Positions 1-10,285 are shown, counted from the stretch's first letter. The stretch: DNA of 64,000 bases from Planctomycetota bacterium (GCA_021790385.1 JAJYDW010000005.1:1-64000); one strand, 5' to 3'. Translations and numbers: made by a program. The notes: generated by a model not told the origin, from the letters alone.

Positions 1-352
1 TGGCGCTGACCTCCGCCGTCAGCGAACCGCCGCCCGTCCAATTCTCAGCCACCATGCTGACTTGATCTCCCGTGCCCCCGCCTACACTGCCCAAACCTGT
101 GCCCGCAGCGGTAACCTGCCACTGATTGCTCGACTGCACATACCCCGCCGTGCCGTTGATCGCTGGATTGCCTATGTCAACTGTCGAATATGGCGTGGGC
201 AGCGAGCTAAGCATGATCCGCGGTTCCAACGCTTCAAAAAGCAGTCGCCCCTGCCGCCGCCGCAGGTGATTCCGGCCATCGCGGCTGCGCCGGCTGGTGA
301 GTTTCTTTGTTTGCATATAAACCGCTGTTCGCAGATAGTCCAGGAAAGCCAT
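1..352 (-). CDS. Partial surface/adhesin-like protein with LEPR-XLL N-terminal motif; runs off the left edge
   Basis: Manual minus-strand translation from ATG at 352: MAFLDYLRTAVYMQTKKLTSRRSRDGRNHLRRRQGRLLFEALEPRIMLSSLPTPYSTVDIGNPAINGTAGYVQSSNQWQVTAAGTGLGSVGGGTGDQVSMVAENWTGGGSLTAEVSA. FEALEPRIMLSS matches the LEPR-XLL motif. Absent from the ORF track because it has no stop in the window. Confidence 0.85.
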   Translation of the reverse strand, partial: MAFLDYLRTAVYMQTKKLTSRRSRDGRNHLRRRQGRLLFEALEPRIMLSSLPTPYSTVDIGNPAINGTAGYVQSSNQWQVTAAGTGLGSVGGGTGDQVSMVAENWTGGGSLTAEVSA

Positions 353-764
353 GACGAATCCTTTCGCTTAATAATCCCCCGGGACTATGGAAGCTGTCGA
401 TGATAATGCCGGATGCGGCATGAACACCCAGACATTCCAGCCCCAAACTCCTCCCAAACTCCTGCACTCCACACCCCGATGACGCAGCAACTCTAACACG
501 TAGAGATTCCCGGCACAATATCCATTTGCGCAAAACTTAGGACACTTTGCGCAAAGTTGTAAATATGGTTTTAGCACGTATGTGGCCTAGTCTAGAACAA
601 AATTTGACAGTCTCTCTGCCAGCCAAATTAGCCTCCCCTAACATTAAATAATCTTCAAATCTCCAATCTAAAAATCCAAGTTCTACAATTTCCAATCCGT
701 TGTTCAATCCGCTCCTCCCCATGGACTGAAATCTTAAATTTCAAATTCGATCCCAATTCCGTCC

Positions 765-809
765 GCTGATCGCTGAAAGCTGATCGCTAATCGCGGGCCG
801 CAGCCCGCG
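765..809. repeat. Direct 14-mer repeat (GCTGATCGCTGAAA / GCTGATCGCTAATC) followed by a GC-rich hairpin CGCGGGC-cgca-GCCCGCG
   Basis: Read directly: 765-778 and 779-792 repeats; stem 792-798 / 803-809. Confidence 0.6.
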
Positions 810-911
810 CCCCCTGTCGAGCCATGGATGGCGAAATCTCCCGTCGCGGCCGGAATAGGCCTTTGCGGCAAGAATCAAGCCATCGAGATGCCCCTTTGTG
901 ATTCAATTCGC

Positions 912-1114
912 CTGTGGGCAGGAACTTGTTCCACAGCCACAGACAAGAATGTCTGTGCTATGCTCGGCGGTGAATACATATCTCCCGCTGACCGCTCGCC
1001 CGCCCTTCAACCTCAGCTATGGGGCCGCGAAAAAATAACTTCACTCTTTCTGCCCAGCTCTTCTTGCCGCGCGACCTCGTGGCCACATGAATGGCCACAA
1101 GGTGCCGGGGCACC
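912..1114. repeat. Series of palindromes/hairpins upstream of ilvC
   Basis: GGAACTTGTTCC 921-932; CACAGACA-agaa-TGTCTGTG 938-957; GTGGCCA-catgaa-TGGCCAC 1079-1098; GGTGCC-gg-GGCACC 1101-1114. Confidence 0.6.
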
Positions 1115-1224
1115 GGCCAAAATACCCGCAGCGCATTTGACCGCATCGCTGCGCATCAGTATTCTCAAAGGGCTGGGCAAATGTGGCTTCAGTTGATGGT
1201 TGAATAATACAAGGAATCAAAACA

Positions 1225-2247
1225 ATGGCGGATGCAGTTTCTGGTCTTAAAATCTATTACGAAAATGAAGCACCTCTGAAGGGCCTGCAAGGCAAAACCG
1301 TGGCCGTGATTGGTTACGGTTCGCAGGGCCACGCCCATGCGCAGAATCTGCGCGACAGCGGCGTTAAGGTTGTGGTGGCGAATCGGCGCGATTCGGCCAA
1401 CGGCAAACTGGCCATCAGCCACGGGTTTGATCCGATGCCTGTGGCGGATGCGGTGAAGGCAGCGGACCTGATTATCATCGGCCTGCCCGATGAAGTGCAG
1501 TCGGAGATTTATGCCAAAGAGATTGCACCGCATCTCAAGGCGGGCAAAGCCTTTGGTGCCACGCACGGGTTTAACATTCACTTCAAGCAGATTGTGCCGC
1601 CGAAAGATGTGGATGTCATTATGATCGCCCCCAAAGGTCCGGGCCATCTGGTACGCAGCGAATTTGTGAAAGGCGGAGGTGTGCCATGCCTGGTGGCGGT
1701 GCATCAGGATGCCACCGGCCATGCTTTGGCTACAGCGTTGGCGTGGGGCAATGGCATCGGCGGGGCACGGGCGGGCATTATCCGTACTACGTTTAAGGAT
1801 GAATGTGAAACCGATTTGTTCGGCGAGCAGGCGGTTTTGTGCGGCGGCCTTTCCGCCCTGATCAAGGCCGGCTTTGAAACCCTGGTCAAAAACGGCTATC
1901 CGCCGGAAATGGCTTATTTTGAATGCGTGCATGAGGTGAAACTGATTGTGGATCTGATTTATCAGGGCGGCCTGAACTATATGCGTTACAGCATCAGCAA
2001 TACCGCTGAATACGGCGATTTAACCCGCGGTCCACGCATTGTTACCGATCAGACCAAAAAGGAAATGCAGAAAATACTCGATGAAATCACCAGCGGCAAA
2101 TTCGCCGCCGAATGGATGGCCGAACACAAGGCCGGCAAACCGAATTTTAATGCGCTATACGAAGCGGATAAAAACCATCCGGTGGAAGTAACGGGCCGCA
2201 AGCTGCGTAACATGATGAAATGGATCAATGCCAAGAACATTGAATGA
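1225..2247 (+). CDS. ilvC: Ketol-acid reductoisomerase
   Basis: [24 protein letters not shown] Rossmann motif, [13 protein letters not shown], full-length 340 aa. Confidence 0.97.
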   Translation: MADAVSGLKIYYENEAPLKGLQGKTVAVIGYGSQGHAHAQNLRDSGVKVVVANRRDSANGKLAISHGFDPMPVADAVKAADLIIIGLPDEVQSEIYAKEIAPHLKAGKAFGATHGFNIHFKQIVPPKDVDVIMIAPKGPGHLVRSEFVKGGGVPCLVAVHQDATGHALATALAWGNGIGGARAGIIRTTFKDECETDLFGEQAVLCGGLSALIKAGFETLVKNGYPPEMAYFECVHEVKLIVDLIYQGGLNYMRYSISNTAEYGDLTRGPRIVTDQTKKEMQKILDEITSGKFAAEWMAEHKAGKPNFNALYEADKNHPVEVTGRKLRNMMKWINAKNIE

Positions 2248-2303
2248 TCTGCGGCGGCAGCATTTTGCCGGGGCGTACCGGGCCATTGGTGGAGTACACA
2301 TTT

Positions 2304-2747
2304 ATGGTTGAGTTTTGCCAGCGACTGGATCATGTAGCCATCGCCGCGGACAATACGGAGTTGATGGTGAAATGGTACCAGCGGATGCTGGGGCTGGTAG
2401 TGGTGGCGCAAACCGATCCGCAGCCGCCCAGCAATCAGGCCACTTATCTGGTAGGCCCGCCGGGGCCGCTGGGAATCCACGGCGGGATGTTGATGGAAAT
2501 TATGCCCCGCAACGACCATGTGCGCCGACCGCGTGAAAGTCACGATGCCGGCATCAGCCACGTGGCGTGGGTGGTGAGTGATTTTGACGCGGCCTATGCG
2601 CACCTGGTTTCGGAAGGGGCGGGGTTTATCGGTTCGGCCGTGCAGGCCGTCGGCGGCGGGCGGCTGATTTCCTTTGTAGATTGTGAGGGAAATCTAATGC
2701 AAATTGTGGAACGTAAAAAGACCGGCGGCACGAGCACGAAAATATAG
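2304..2747 (+). CDS. VOC (glyoxalase/bleomycin resistance) family protein
   Basis: RLDHVAIAADNTELMVKWYQRMLGL...ISHVAWVVSDFDAAYAHL. Start likely at internal Met (2304) rather than 2244. Confidence 0.85.
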   Translation: MVEFCQRLDHVAIAADNTELMVKWYQRMLGLVVVAQTDPQPPSNQATYLVGPPGPLGIHGGMLMEIMPRNDHVRRPRESHDAGISHVAWVVSDFDAAYAHLVSEGAGFIGSAVQAVGGGRLISFVDCEGNLMQIVERKKTGGTSTKI

Positions 2748-2761
2748 CCAGACTGCGCCAG

Positions 2762-3799
2762 TTGATTGGAGTTCAATTGAAGATTCAAGCAGGCAAAATA
2801 AATTCGGCAGCATCGGTGGCGGCCAGCGGTATTTTCCTGATGCTGCTGGTTTTGCTGGGTGGCTGTTCTGACCGGACGGTGCAAATCAGTCTGGTGCCAA
2901 CGCATCAGAACATTGTTCCACACACCATACATCAAACCCGGGCATGGTTTAACAGCAACCGCGTGGCGATTATCAATATCAGCGGCATGTTGGTGGATTC
3001 GCGCGGCGGGCTGCTGACTTCCGGCCACAATCCGGTGAGCGATTTAAGCCAGACTCTCCGCGCTATTGCCCATGATCCACGCGTGAAAGCGGTGATTTTG
3101 CGGTTGAACACGCCCGGCGGCACGGTAACCGCCAGTGCCATGATGTACCATGACATTTTAACATTCAAGCGAAAGACGCATCTGCCGGTGATAGCCTCGA
3201 TGATGGATGTGTGCGCCAGCGGCGGGTATTACGTATCCTGCGCTGCGGATTATCAGATGGCGTATCCCACCACCATTACCGGGTCCATAGGTGTGATTGT
3301 GCAACTTTTTAATTTTCACAAGTCGCTGGCGTATCTGGGCATTTCGGCCCCGGCGTTTGTCAGCGGCCCCAACAAGGAAACCGGCTCGCCATTTTCGAAA
3401 ATGACACCTTCACAAGCCCGTATTATTCAGGGTTTTGTACGTCAGTTTTATGCCCGCTTCAAAGGCATTGTGGAAAAAACGCATCCATTGGTGGCCAAAG
3501 CCAATTGGCCGCGGCTTACGGATGGGCGTCCGCTCACCGGGCAGAGCGCGGCGCGCTACCACCTGATTAATTCTGCAGGCACATTGCAGGAAGCCATTGC
3601 CCTGGCCAAAAAGATGGCCCACATTCAACACGCCAGTGTGGTACTTTACGGCAGGGCGTCGCACGGAAGCGGATCCATATACGCCAAGGCCCAGCCGCTC
3701 AAGCCCATGGGCAATGTTAATCTGGTCAACATTCAACTGGGTTCCGCGGAGATGGCGGCCATGCTGCATCCACAATTTTTGTATATGTGGGAACAGTAA
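2762..3799 (+). CDS. S49 family signal peptide peptidase (SppA-like), probable lipoprotein
   Basis: LLGGCS lipobox; VKAVILRLNTPGG; ASGGYYVSCAADYQMAYPTTITGSIGV typical of SppA. Confidence 0.9.
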   Translation: MIGVQLKIQAGKINSAASVAASGIFLMLLVLLGGCSDRTVQISLVPTHQNIVPHTIHQTRAWFNSNRVAIINISGMLVDSRGGLLTSGHNPVSDLSQTLRAIAHDPRVKAVILRLNTPGGTVTASAMMYHDILTFKRKTHLPVIASMMDVCASGGYYVSCAADYQMAYPTTITGSIGVIVQLFNFHKSLAYLGISAPAFVSGPNKETGSPFSKMTPSQARIIQGFVRQFYARFKGIVEKTHPLVAKANWPRLTDGRPLTGQSAARYHLINSAGTLQEAIALAKKMAHIQHASVVLYGRASHGSGSIYAKAQPLKPMGNVNLVNIQLGSAEMAAMLHPQFLYMWEQ

Positions 3800-3876
3800 G
3801 GGGCCGCGCAACCATACGGGCTGTAAAACATGACCTGTACCCGCCGTATTCATCCACTTTATTTCCTGCCAGCCCC

Positions 3877-5223
3877 TTACCCGCCGGTAAGCTGACTGGC
3901 CAGAATGGTCTGCGAGATCAAAGTGCGACCATGGGCATCTTTGAGTTCCAGAATGATATGGCGGTTGCCCAGCGGTCCACCAACGCGGATGAGGCCGAAA
4001 TTATGCTCGAAAAATGGCACGCCCACACGTCGTGGATTGGGCCAAGCGGAGGCCCTGGGCGCACGGACCGGCGCAGCCGCCAGAGACGAACTGGTCAGAT
4101 CATAAAGCGGGTATTGATCGAACCCCTGTGCATTGGCCGGGCGCAAACTCAACTCGCCAAAACGCCGATGTCCGCTGAGGAACACCACGCCCGTAACATC
4201 ATGGGCGAATATCCAGTTAATCAACGCGGCCCGTTCATGATGAAAATTTCCCCAGGATTCATGCCCCGGGTAATCGGATAAAACAGGGTCGCCATCCACA
4301 ATCAATTTGAAGGTGGCCCGGCTGCGCATCAAGTGGCTTTTAAGCCAGGCAAGTTGCCGCCAGCCCAGCATGGTACGCGGATGTGGAGTTTTGGGGGAAT
4401 CACGGAAACTGCGGTCATCCAGTAAAAACACCGCCACATCACCAAGCCGAAAGTGGCAGAAGGTTCCGGGGGCATGGGCTATGCCGTAACCAGGATTGGG
4501 CCAATAGGATTCAAAGGCCTGCAGGGATTGCTGTCTGAAAACAAATTGGCGATTGCTGTGCAGAGTGCCAAAATCGCGGTCATCCCAGGTGGCATAAACA
4601 GCAGCAATGCGAAACAGCCGCTGAAAGCCCGAAAAATGTCGTGCCCGCTGGTAGTGCTGCATGATAAATCTGGCGGCATGAACATAGGTGTACGGAAAAT
4701 CCTTCAGGTGGGGTGGCAGATAAAAGGCGTTTCCGGCAAAAATAAACGCCAGTGGTTGCGTGGCGGCAATACTTTTCCAGATACGTGGGCTGGCATATTG
4801 GGCCGTATTGGCACAGGAACCAAAGGCCAGCGTGATGGCCGCACCGGAATTTCTGGCCGGGGCGGTATGGATAACCAGCGGGGGACGGGGCAAATGCACG
4901 GGCGCGCCGCCCAGATTGACCTTGATGCGGTAATCATGGTCGCTGCGCAGGTTGGCCAGATTCAAATCGGCGACAAAGGGTGGCGGCCCCACCACCGTGA
5001 AACCGTAGGCGCTTTGCAGTTGGCCGGTGTTGGCGTCCAGACATTGTACTTTCACACGATTACTGTTGTTGATTTCAAACCAGAGGCGGGCGGAATGTGC
5101 CGTCAGGCTGCCCACCATCGGCCCGGCTACCAGATGCGCAGCTTGCGCTGTGGTGCCCGGAGGAGCCAGAAACATCAAAATCGCCATCACTGTTACGGTT
5201 CTAAATTTTACAAAATTCAGCAT
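3877..5223 (-). CDS. PhoD-like alkaline phosphatase / metallophosphatase
   Basis: VAGPMVGSLTAHSARLWFE, FGSCANTAQ, YATWDDRDFG, FLLDDRSFRDS, VFLSGHRRFGEL. Confidence 0.85.
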   Translation of the reverse strand: MLNFVKFRTVTVMAILMFLAPPGTTAQAAHLVAGPMVGSLTAHSARLWFEINNSNRVKVQCLDANTGQLQSAYGFTVVGPPPFVADLNLANLRSDHDYRIKVNLGGAPVHLPRPPLVIHTAPARNSGAAITLAFGSCANTAQYASPRIWKSIAATQPLAFIFAGNAFYLPPHLKDFPYTYVHAARFIMQHYQRARHFSGFQRLFRIAAVYATWDDRDFGTLHSNRQFVFRQQSLQAFESYWPNPGYGIAHAPGTFCHFRLGDVAVFLLDDRSFRDSPKTPHPRTMLGWRQLAWLKSHLMRSRATFKLIVDGDPVLSDYPGHESWGNFHHERAALINWIFAHDVTGVVFLSGHRRFGELSLRPANAQGFDQYPLYDLTSSSLAAAPVRAPRASAWPNPRRVGVPFFEHNFGLIRVGGPLGNRHIILELKDAHGRTLISQTILASQLTGG

Positions 5224-5355
5224 TTTTTCTACCAGTATTTAACCGGGCCATCCAGTTGGTTTAGTATCATAACGCTTGAACAGGGCGGTTGGCACAACGC
5301 GGCACAACCGCCGGGTTGTAGCCAGGAAGCCGCCCCACCGCCAGAAGCACAAAAA

Positions 5356-6132
5356 TCAACGCCTTTGCAGCTCCAGCCAGGCCTTTATGCCCACCGCCCC
5401 GTCCACCACAAGCTGCCCCTGTCCGGCGACCAGGAAATCCACCAGTGGTTGCAATCTGCAATTAACTGTTGTGGGCGAGTGGATATTTGATCCTCCCAGT
5501 CTGGCCTGCGTAAATTCACTCATCGGCCGCGGGGCACCTGGGAGTTCGGCGGGGCCAATGCAGGCCAGCACCATCTGGCAACGTTCTGGAGAAACTTGCG
5601 GTTGGGCTGTAATTGCAGCGTCCGCAGACACATGGGCTGGGGCGATACCGCCTGGAATAGCTTCATTCCAAACTTCAATTCCGCCGACAATTGCCAGCGG
5701 CACCATACCGCGCCGAATATATTCCGCGCCACGTACGCACGCTACTACGGCGGAAGCTGCACCGGCCGCGTAGACCACCACCGGTCCATGCAGGCCAAGG
5801 TCCATGGTAAGTTCGGTGGCGATGGTACTGGGCAAGGTTCGGCGGAAGGCATTGGGGCTGGGATATTGGCCGCCATCAGTTGTGCGAGAGTTATCAAATA
5901 TTATATCGTCGTGCAGTGAACCGGTGGTGGTGCCGATGAACAAGCCGCTGCCGTCGCGCAACGTAGGCGCTACGCCGGCCATTAAGGCTTGTGCGGCATC
6001 GCAGGCCAGATTGGCTGCTTTGGTCGTGGGCCGCTCAACTGCCTGCCAGGAACCACTGCCCCAGCCCAGCACCTGCGGAGTACGGCTGGTATCCAGCGAA
6101 ATCCAGGCATACAAATAAACTGGAATATTCAT
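5356..6132 (-). CDS. Ketosynthase-like protein lacking the catalytic Cys (chain-length-factor-like)
   Basis: LHGPVVVYAAGAASAVVACVRGAEYIRRG aligns with the KS nucleophile region but has no Cys at the nucleophile; 258 aa; ATGA overlap with the upstream KS gene. Confidence 0.7.
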   Translation of the reverse strand: MNIPVYLYAWISLDTSRTPQVLGWGSGSWQAVERPTTKAANLACDAAQALMAGVAPTLRDGSGLFIGTTTGSLHDDIIFDNSRTTDGGQYPSPNAFRRTLPSTIATELTMDLGLHGPVVVYAAGAASAVVACVRGAEYIRRGMVPLAIVGGIEVWNEAIPGGIAPAHVSADAAITAQPQVSPERCQMVLACIGPAELPGAPRPMSEFTQARLGGSNIHSPTTVNCRLQPLVDFLVAGQGQLVVDGAVGIKAWLELQRR

Positions 6133-7229
6133 TGGGACACCGTGTGGGCTAAAATAACCGCCGCATTTAAGCCGCCAAAGCCACTGGCGGTTTTAAGAAG
6201 ATATTTTATGGGCCGGGCAGGTCCGGGTTGCATAACCAGATTTAAATCCGGGTATTCGGTGTGTTGCAGGCCAACCATGGGCGGCACAATGCCGGTGGTG
6301 AGGCACTGCCCGGCCAGCAAGGTTTCAATCAGGCCGGCCGCCCCCAAGGTGTGGCCTATAAGTCCTTTAAGACCGGTAAGGGCCGGACGATGGGCAAATA
6401 GCTCCCGCATGGCGGTGGCCTCCATCTGGTCGTTATAGCGTGTGCCGGTACCATGCAGAACCACGGCATCAATAGCCTGCGGATCAACGCCGGCCATGCT
6501 CATGGCGTTGCGGATGGCCCGAATAAGTCCGCCCGCCGCACGATCCGGGGCGGTGCGGTGCATGGCATCTGCGGCTATTCCCCAACCGATCACCGAAACG
6601 GTGCGCAGGGGTGGCGTGCATGGGGCACACCGGCGCAGCAGGCACGCCGCCGCCGCCGAACCCAAGGCCAGGCCGTCACGATTTTTATCAAACGGACGGC
6701 AGGTGGTTTGGGTGAGCGCCTTAAGCGATTTAAACCCGTCACGGGTAAAACCGGTGATTGTATCCGCCGCCACCACAATCACTTCTGAAACCACACCGGA
6801 TGCGATGAGTTCGCGGGCTTCAATGAGGGCCGTTAAACCGGAGGTGCAGGCAGTAGAGACCACATAACAAGGCCCACCCAGGCCCAACTCGCGTCCCACG
6901 ATGTTAAGCGAATCGGACATTAACTCCGGCAGTTGGCCAGCATTTTTCCCCTGCCGCAGGTTTGCCATCCACTCCTCAATATTGGCGATGTTTCCCTTGG
7001 CCGTAGCCAGAATCAGGGCGCAATGCGGGGAATCGCGCACGTGGCCCAGGATCGGGAGAAGCGTGCTGGCCAGCAGATGATGCCAATTGGGAGCAGCGGG
7101 CGGTGGAGTGGCATGGTGCTGCGGCCGGTGGCCTGTTTGCCAGATGTTCCACAGGGCGTTGATGGAGGGAAACTCCGGGGTAACCACTGCGCCGGCTACG
7201 ATTTCCATGGCATGGTCTGGCTTGGGCAT
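6129..7229 (-). CDS. Beta-ketoacyl-ACP synthase (KAS II/FabF-like)
   Basis: STACTSGLTALIEARELI (Cys), VVLHGTGTRYND (His), KGLIGHTLGAAGLIE (His). Confidence 0.9.
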   Translation of the reverse strand: MPKPDHAMEIVAGAVVTPEFPSINALWNIWQTGHRPQHHATPPPAAPNWHHLLASTLLPILGHVRDSPHCALILATAKGNIANIEEWMANLRQGKNAGQLPELMSDSLNIVGRELGLGGPCYVVSTACTSGLTALIEARELIASGVVSEVIVVAADTITGFTRDGFKSLKALTQTTCRPFDKNRDGLALGSAAAACLLRRCAPCTPPLRTVSVIGWGIAADAMHRTAPDRAAGGLIRAIRNAMSMAGVDPQAIDAVVLHGTGTRYNDQMEATAMRELFAHRPALTGLKGLIGHTLGAAGLIETLLAGQCLTTGIVPPMVGLQHTEYPDLNLVMQPGPARPIKYLLKTASGFGGLNAAVILAHTVSQ

Positions 7230-7510
7230 TAATGCATCCTGACAGAATATCGGCCCACATCATCGATAAATCGGGGGCGAATACCTTCTTCGTTGTGGGG
7301 GCATGTCCCGCACGGTATTATCTGAATTTAGCACATTTGTGCATGGACTTTAAGTGTGCTGCCCTGCGGTGTCCGCCAAAGTCCGCAAGGTTTGGGGTGG
7401 TAGAGCGCGGGAGATGCCGGGAAATCCACACGTCGGCGAAGCGCTGCTGGCAAGCTATAAACCCGGATGATCAATAAGCAATAACATTGCGATTAGAAAA
7501 GGTTGTGACC

Positions 7511-8320
7511 ATGCCATCGGCGCAGGAAATTCCACGGGATCGGCAAAATGCCAGGTTAACCTGGCGCATCCGCTGGCGCACAGCCCTGGTGTACACGTGG
7601 TTCGGACTGTACCTGTTGGTACTTTCTGTGGTGCTGGGACCGCTGCTGTGGCTGGCAGGTGCAACTACGGATCCGCAGCGCCGTATGGCCCGCCGCTGGA
7701 CCCGGGCCTTTTACCGTCATGGCATGCGCGGCTTTTGCCAATCTCGCATGGTGATTGAAAATCTCCCCGGCCAAACTATTCCGGAACCCTGCATTGTGGT
7801 GGCCAACCATCAATCCGCCATCGACATTCTTTTGCTGTTTCAGCTTTCTCCGGATGCCCGATGCTGGGCCAAAGATTGGCCCTTCAAAAAGCCGTTGCTG
7901 GGTTGGCTGATGCGGCTTTGCGACCACCTGCACGTGGATGACCCCAACGTGCTCGAGCAGGCGGCGGAAAGTATCCGGCAAGGCGTGGGAATGTACGTGT
8001 TTCCGGAAGGTACCCGGTCGCGCAGCGGGCGGCTGGGACGGTTTCATGATGGAGCTTTTATACTGGCTGTGCAAACTGGAGCACCCATAGTGCCGGTGGC
8101 CATTTGCGGCAGCGGGCGTTGCATGACCCCCGGTTATGTGGCCATTATGGATGTGCCAATTACCGTGCGGCCGCTGGGCATTCTTTATCCCGACCCTACG
8201 GTGCCTAAAGCCCATCTGGTTTTGAAGCGGCAAGCCCATAGCCTGATTGCCGCGGCGCTGAATGCAGATGCAGCCGCCTTGGCAGTAGAAGACCATAAGA
8301 GTCAGGCTATAGCAAAGTAA
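7511..8320 (+). CDS. Lysophospholipid/1-acylglycerol-3-phosphate acyltransferase (PlsC-like)
   Basis: VVANHQSAIDILLLF (HX4D variant NHQSAID) and FPEGTRSRSG motifs. Confidence 0.9.
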   Translation: MPSAQEIPRDRQNARLTWRIRWRTALVYTWFGLYLLVLSVVLGPLLWLAGATTDPQRRMARRWTRAFYRHGMRGFCQSRMVIENLPGQTIPEPCIVVANHQSAIDILLLFQLSPDARCWAKDWPFKKPLLGWLMRLCDHLHVDDPNVLEQAAESIRQGVGMYVFPEGTRSRSGRLGRFHDGAFILAVQTGAPIVPVAICGSGRCMTPGYVAIMDVPITVRPLGILYPDPTVPKAHLVLKRQAHSLIAAALNADAAALAVEDHKSQAIAK

Positions 8321-8458
8321 AGGGCCAATCTAAAAGTCCATAGCAGCCGGCCGGCACCGATGACCAAAAATCGTTGCTTCCAGCCGATACAGTGCTGGAA
8401 CGCCATGGTGAGAGGTTTATAATGGGGATGTGTTGACTGGCAGATTCGGCAGGATTTC

Positions 8459-8893
8459 ATGGAAAATTTAGCTCAATTCATTCCCCATAAACCTCCGATG
8501 CATTGGCTGGATCAGGCTTGGCTGGAAGAGGATGGCTCTATTGGTGCACGCTGGACCATACCGGATGACAACCTGGTAATTAACACATTGCTGCAGGCGA
8601 AGGTGCTTCCGCCAGGGGCGGTGCTGGAAGTACTGGCGCAAGCTGCCGCGTGCAAGGCCGGATTGTCTGCGAGCCAAAGTCGCGCACCGATTCCTGCCGG
8701 CCGTTTGGTAGCCATTGAAGACCTGTCGTTTGCGGGGCCCATTCGAGTGGGTGATACGTTAGAACTGCGGATAAGTGTAATACGGCAGTGGCAGAATCTG
8801 TTGAAATGCCGCCTGTTGGCCACAGTACGTGGAGAAGTAGCAGCCATGGGCGTGGCAACATTTGCCGTGGTGGTGCAGGGGCAATTTCCTTGA
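8459..8893 (+). CDS. Hotdog-fold 3-hydroxyacyl-ACP dehydratase-like protein (FabA/FabZ/ApeP-like)
   Basis: FIPHKPPMHWLDQ N-terminus, LPPGAVLEVLAQAAACKAG, LEDLSFAGPIRVGDTLEL-like segment. Confidence 0.75.
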   Translation: MENLAQFIPHKPPMHWLDQAWLEEDGSIGARWTIPDDNLVINTLLQAKVLPPGAVLEVLAQAAACKAGLSASQSRAPIPAGRLVAIEDLSFAGPIRVGDTLELRISVIRQWQNLLKCRLLATVRGEVAAMGVATFAVVVQGQFP

Positions 8894-9079
8894 CTGTAGC
8901 GCATAATTCGGTTAATGTTGATGTGTCGGCGTTTCTTGTTGTCGGAAAATGAGGTTGGTTTGGACCGTCCGCAAAAAATTTGCCAAGCGGGCCAGTCATT
9001 GGACTTCGTTAAAGACAAGCTATCCCGGCGTACGGGAAGGCCATTGTGCTATCATTTTTAACTTTTAAGGAGTAATCTT

Positions 9080-9562
9080 ATGGCAGCGAGTTCATCCATC
9101 AACGGAAAAAGCCGCGAAGCTCAACATCTGACCAGCCTGGGCATTCTGCTGGTGCGGGTAGTTTTAGGAATTATTTTTATTTATTATGCCGGCCAACATG
9201 CATTTAGCTGGTTCGGCGGACGCGGAATTGGGGCCTTTGCCAATACACTGGCGCATGATCATTTTCCCGTGTTGCCGCCACTGGTGTGGGCCTGGATGTC
9301 TGCGACTGCAGAATTGATCGGGGCATCGCTGATTATTATTGGCCTTGTTTCCCGGTGGGCGGCGCTGTTGATGATTCTGGATATGTTCGGAGTACTTTGG
9401 GCACATTGGGCCGAAGGCTTCGGCGGCACCGATTTCAATATCGCCCTGATCGCCATGGCTGGTCTGGTTCTAATTGCCGGACCGGGACAAATTGCCGTTG
9501 ATCATCTGATTCGCCGTTCGCTTAGTCAACCGCAACCCACTGGTTCGGCCGCTACGGCTTGA
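9080..9562 (+). CDS. DoxX family membrane protein
   Basis: LLVRVVLGIIFIYYAGQHAFSWFGG, four hydrophobic helices. Confidence 0.85.
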   Translation: MAASSSINGKSREAQHLTSLGILLVRVVLGIIFIYYAGQHAFSWFGGRGIGAFANTLAHDHFPVLPPLVWAWMSATAELIGASLIIIGLVSRWAALLMILDMFGVLWAHWAEGFGGTDFNIALIAMAGLVLIAGPGQIAVDHLIRRSLSQPQPTGSAATA

Positions 9563-9745
9563 AGGAATCAGGGCGGAAGTTAAGTCCGGTCAGGCAAGCG
9601 ACAATATAGTCGTGCAAAAGCTTCAGGGCATCGAAAGCAGTGTGCGGGTGGTACATGGCCTGCATAAGTTGCGCAGAACAGGATTGGCATGCTGGATGTC
9701 GCGCGGACTTCCCGGCCAGGTCGCAAAAGTGTTCGCAAATTGGCC

Positions 9746-10183
9746 TTACTTCGGACCAAACGCATGCCGCAGGTAGTCAATCACTTCCCATCGCTGTTTG
9801 CGACTCAGGGAATCCTGAAAACTGGGCATAGGGCTTTTTCCATGGGTAATTTTCCAGAAAATGGCCCCGTCCGTTTGCTTCCAGAATTTAGCGGTAGTCA
9901 GATTGGCCGGATGCGGGCTTAAAAATGCTCCCGTCGGACCATCGCCTTTGGCGTTGGCACCATGGCAGGCTACGCAATTTTGGGTAAAGATAGATTCGCC
10001 GGCGCTGATAGACTGGGCGTTTATTGGAATCGGATTTTTATGTCGGGATGCGGAATGTGGAGCCTTCCAATGGGAAAACATTTCCGGCTTGGGAAACATA
10101 CTGGCGGTGGGCATGGCTCCCAGCGTCAACATGGCCGCACAAGCCGCTGCAATCAGAGGAATCTGGGAAGACTTGAAGGACAT
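9746..10183 (-). CDS. Secreted c-type cytochrome
   Basis: Signal peptide; FTQNCVACHGANAKGDGPTGAFLSPHPANLT with CXXCH; SMPSFQDSLSRKQRWEVIDYLR. Confidence 0.9.
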   Translation of the reverse strand: MSFKSSQIPLIAAACAAMLTLGAMPTASMFPKPEMFSHWKAPHSASRHKNPIPINAQSISAGESIFTQNCVACHGANAKGDGPTGAFLSPHPANLTTAKFWKQTDGAIFWKITHGKSPMPSFQDSLSRKQRWEVIDYLRHAFGPK

Positions 10184-10285
10184 AGGCGCAATCTCCATTA
10201 AAATTTTGACCTTGATGGTCCAAGCCGACGCCACAAACGAGTATCATATCGTCAAAGGAGAGATAAAATCAAGTAAGCGGATATG

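Noticed and set aside
62-533. ORFs 62..403 (+) and 234..533 (-)
   Set aside because: They overlap the minus-strand LEPR-XLL reading frame in other frames and have no recognisable family content.
828-1196. 122-aa ORF upstream of ilvC
   Set aside because: Spans several palindromes and has low-complexity, non-protein-like composition; more likely intergenic.
1189-1932. 247-aa minus-strand ORF opposite ilvC, and many similar long antisense ORFs (e.g. 12337..13674, 48890..50107)
   Set aside because: Shadow ORFs of strongly supported genes; His/Arg-rich composition typical of antisense frames.
4453-5490. 345-aa plus-strand ORF opposite the PhoD-like gene
   Set aside because: Antisense to a clear phosphatase with no domain motifs.
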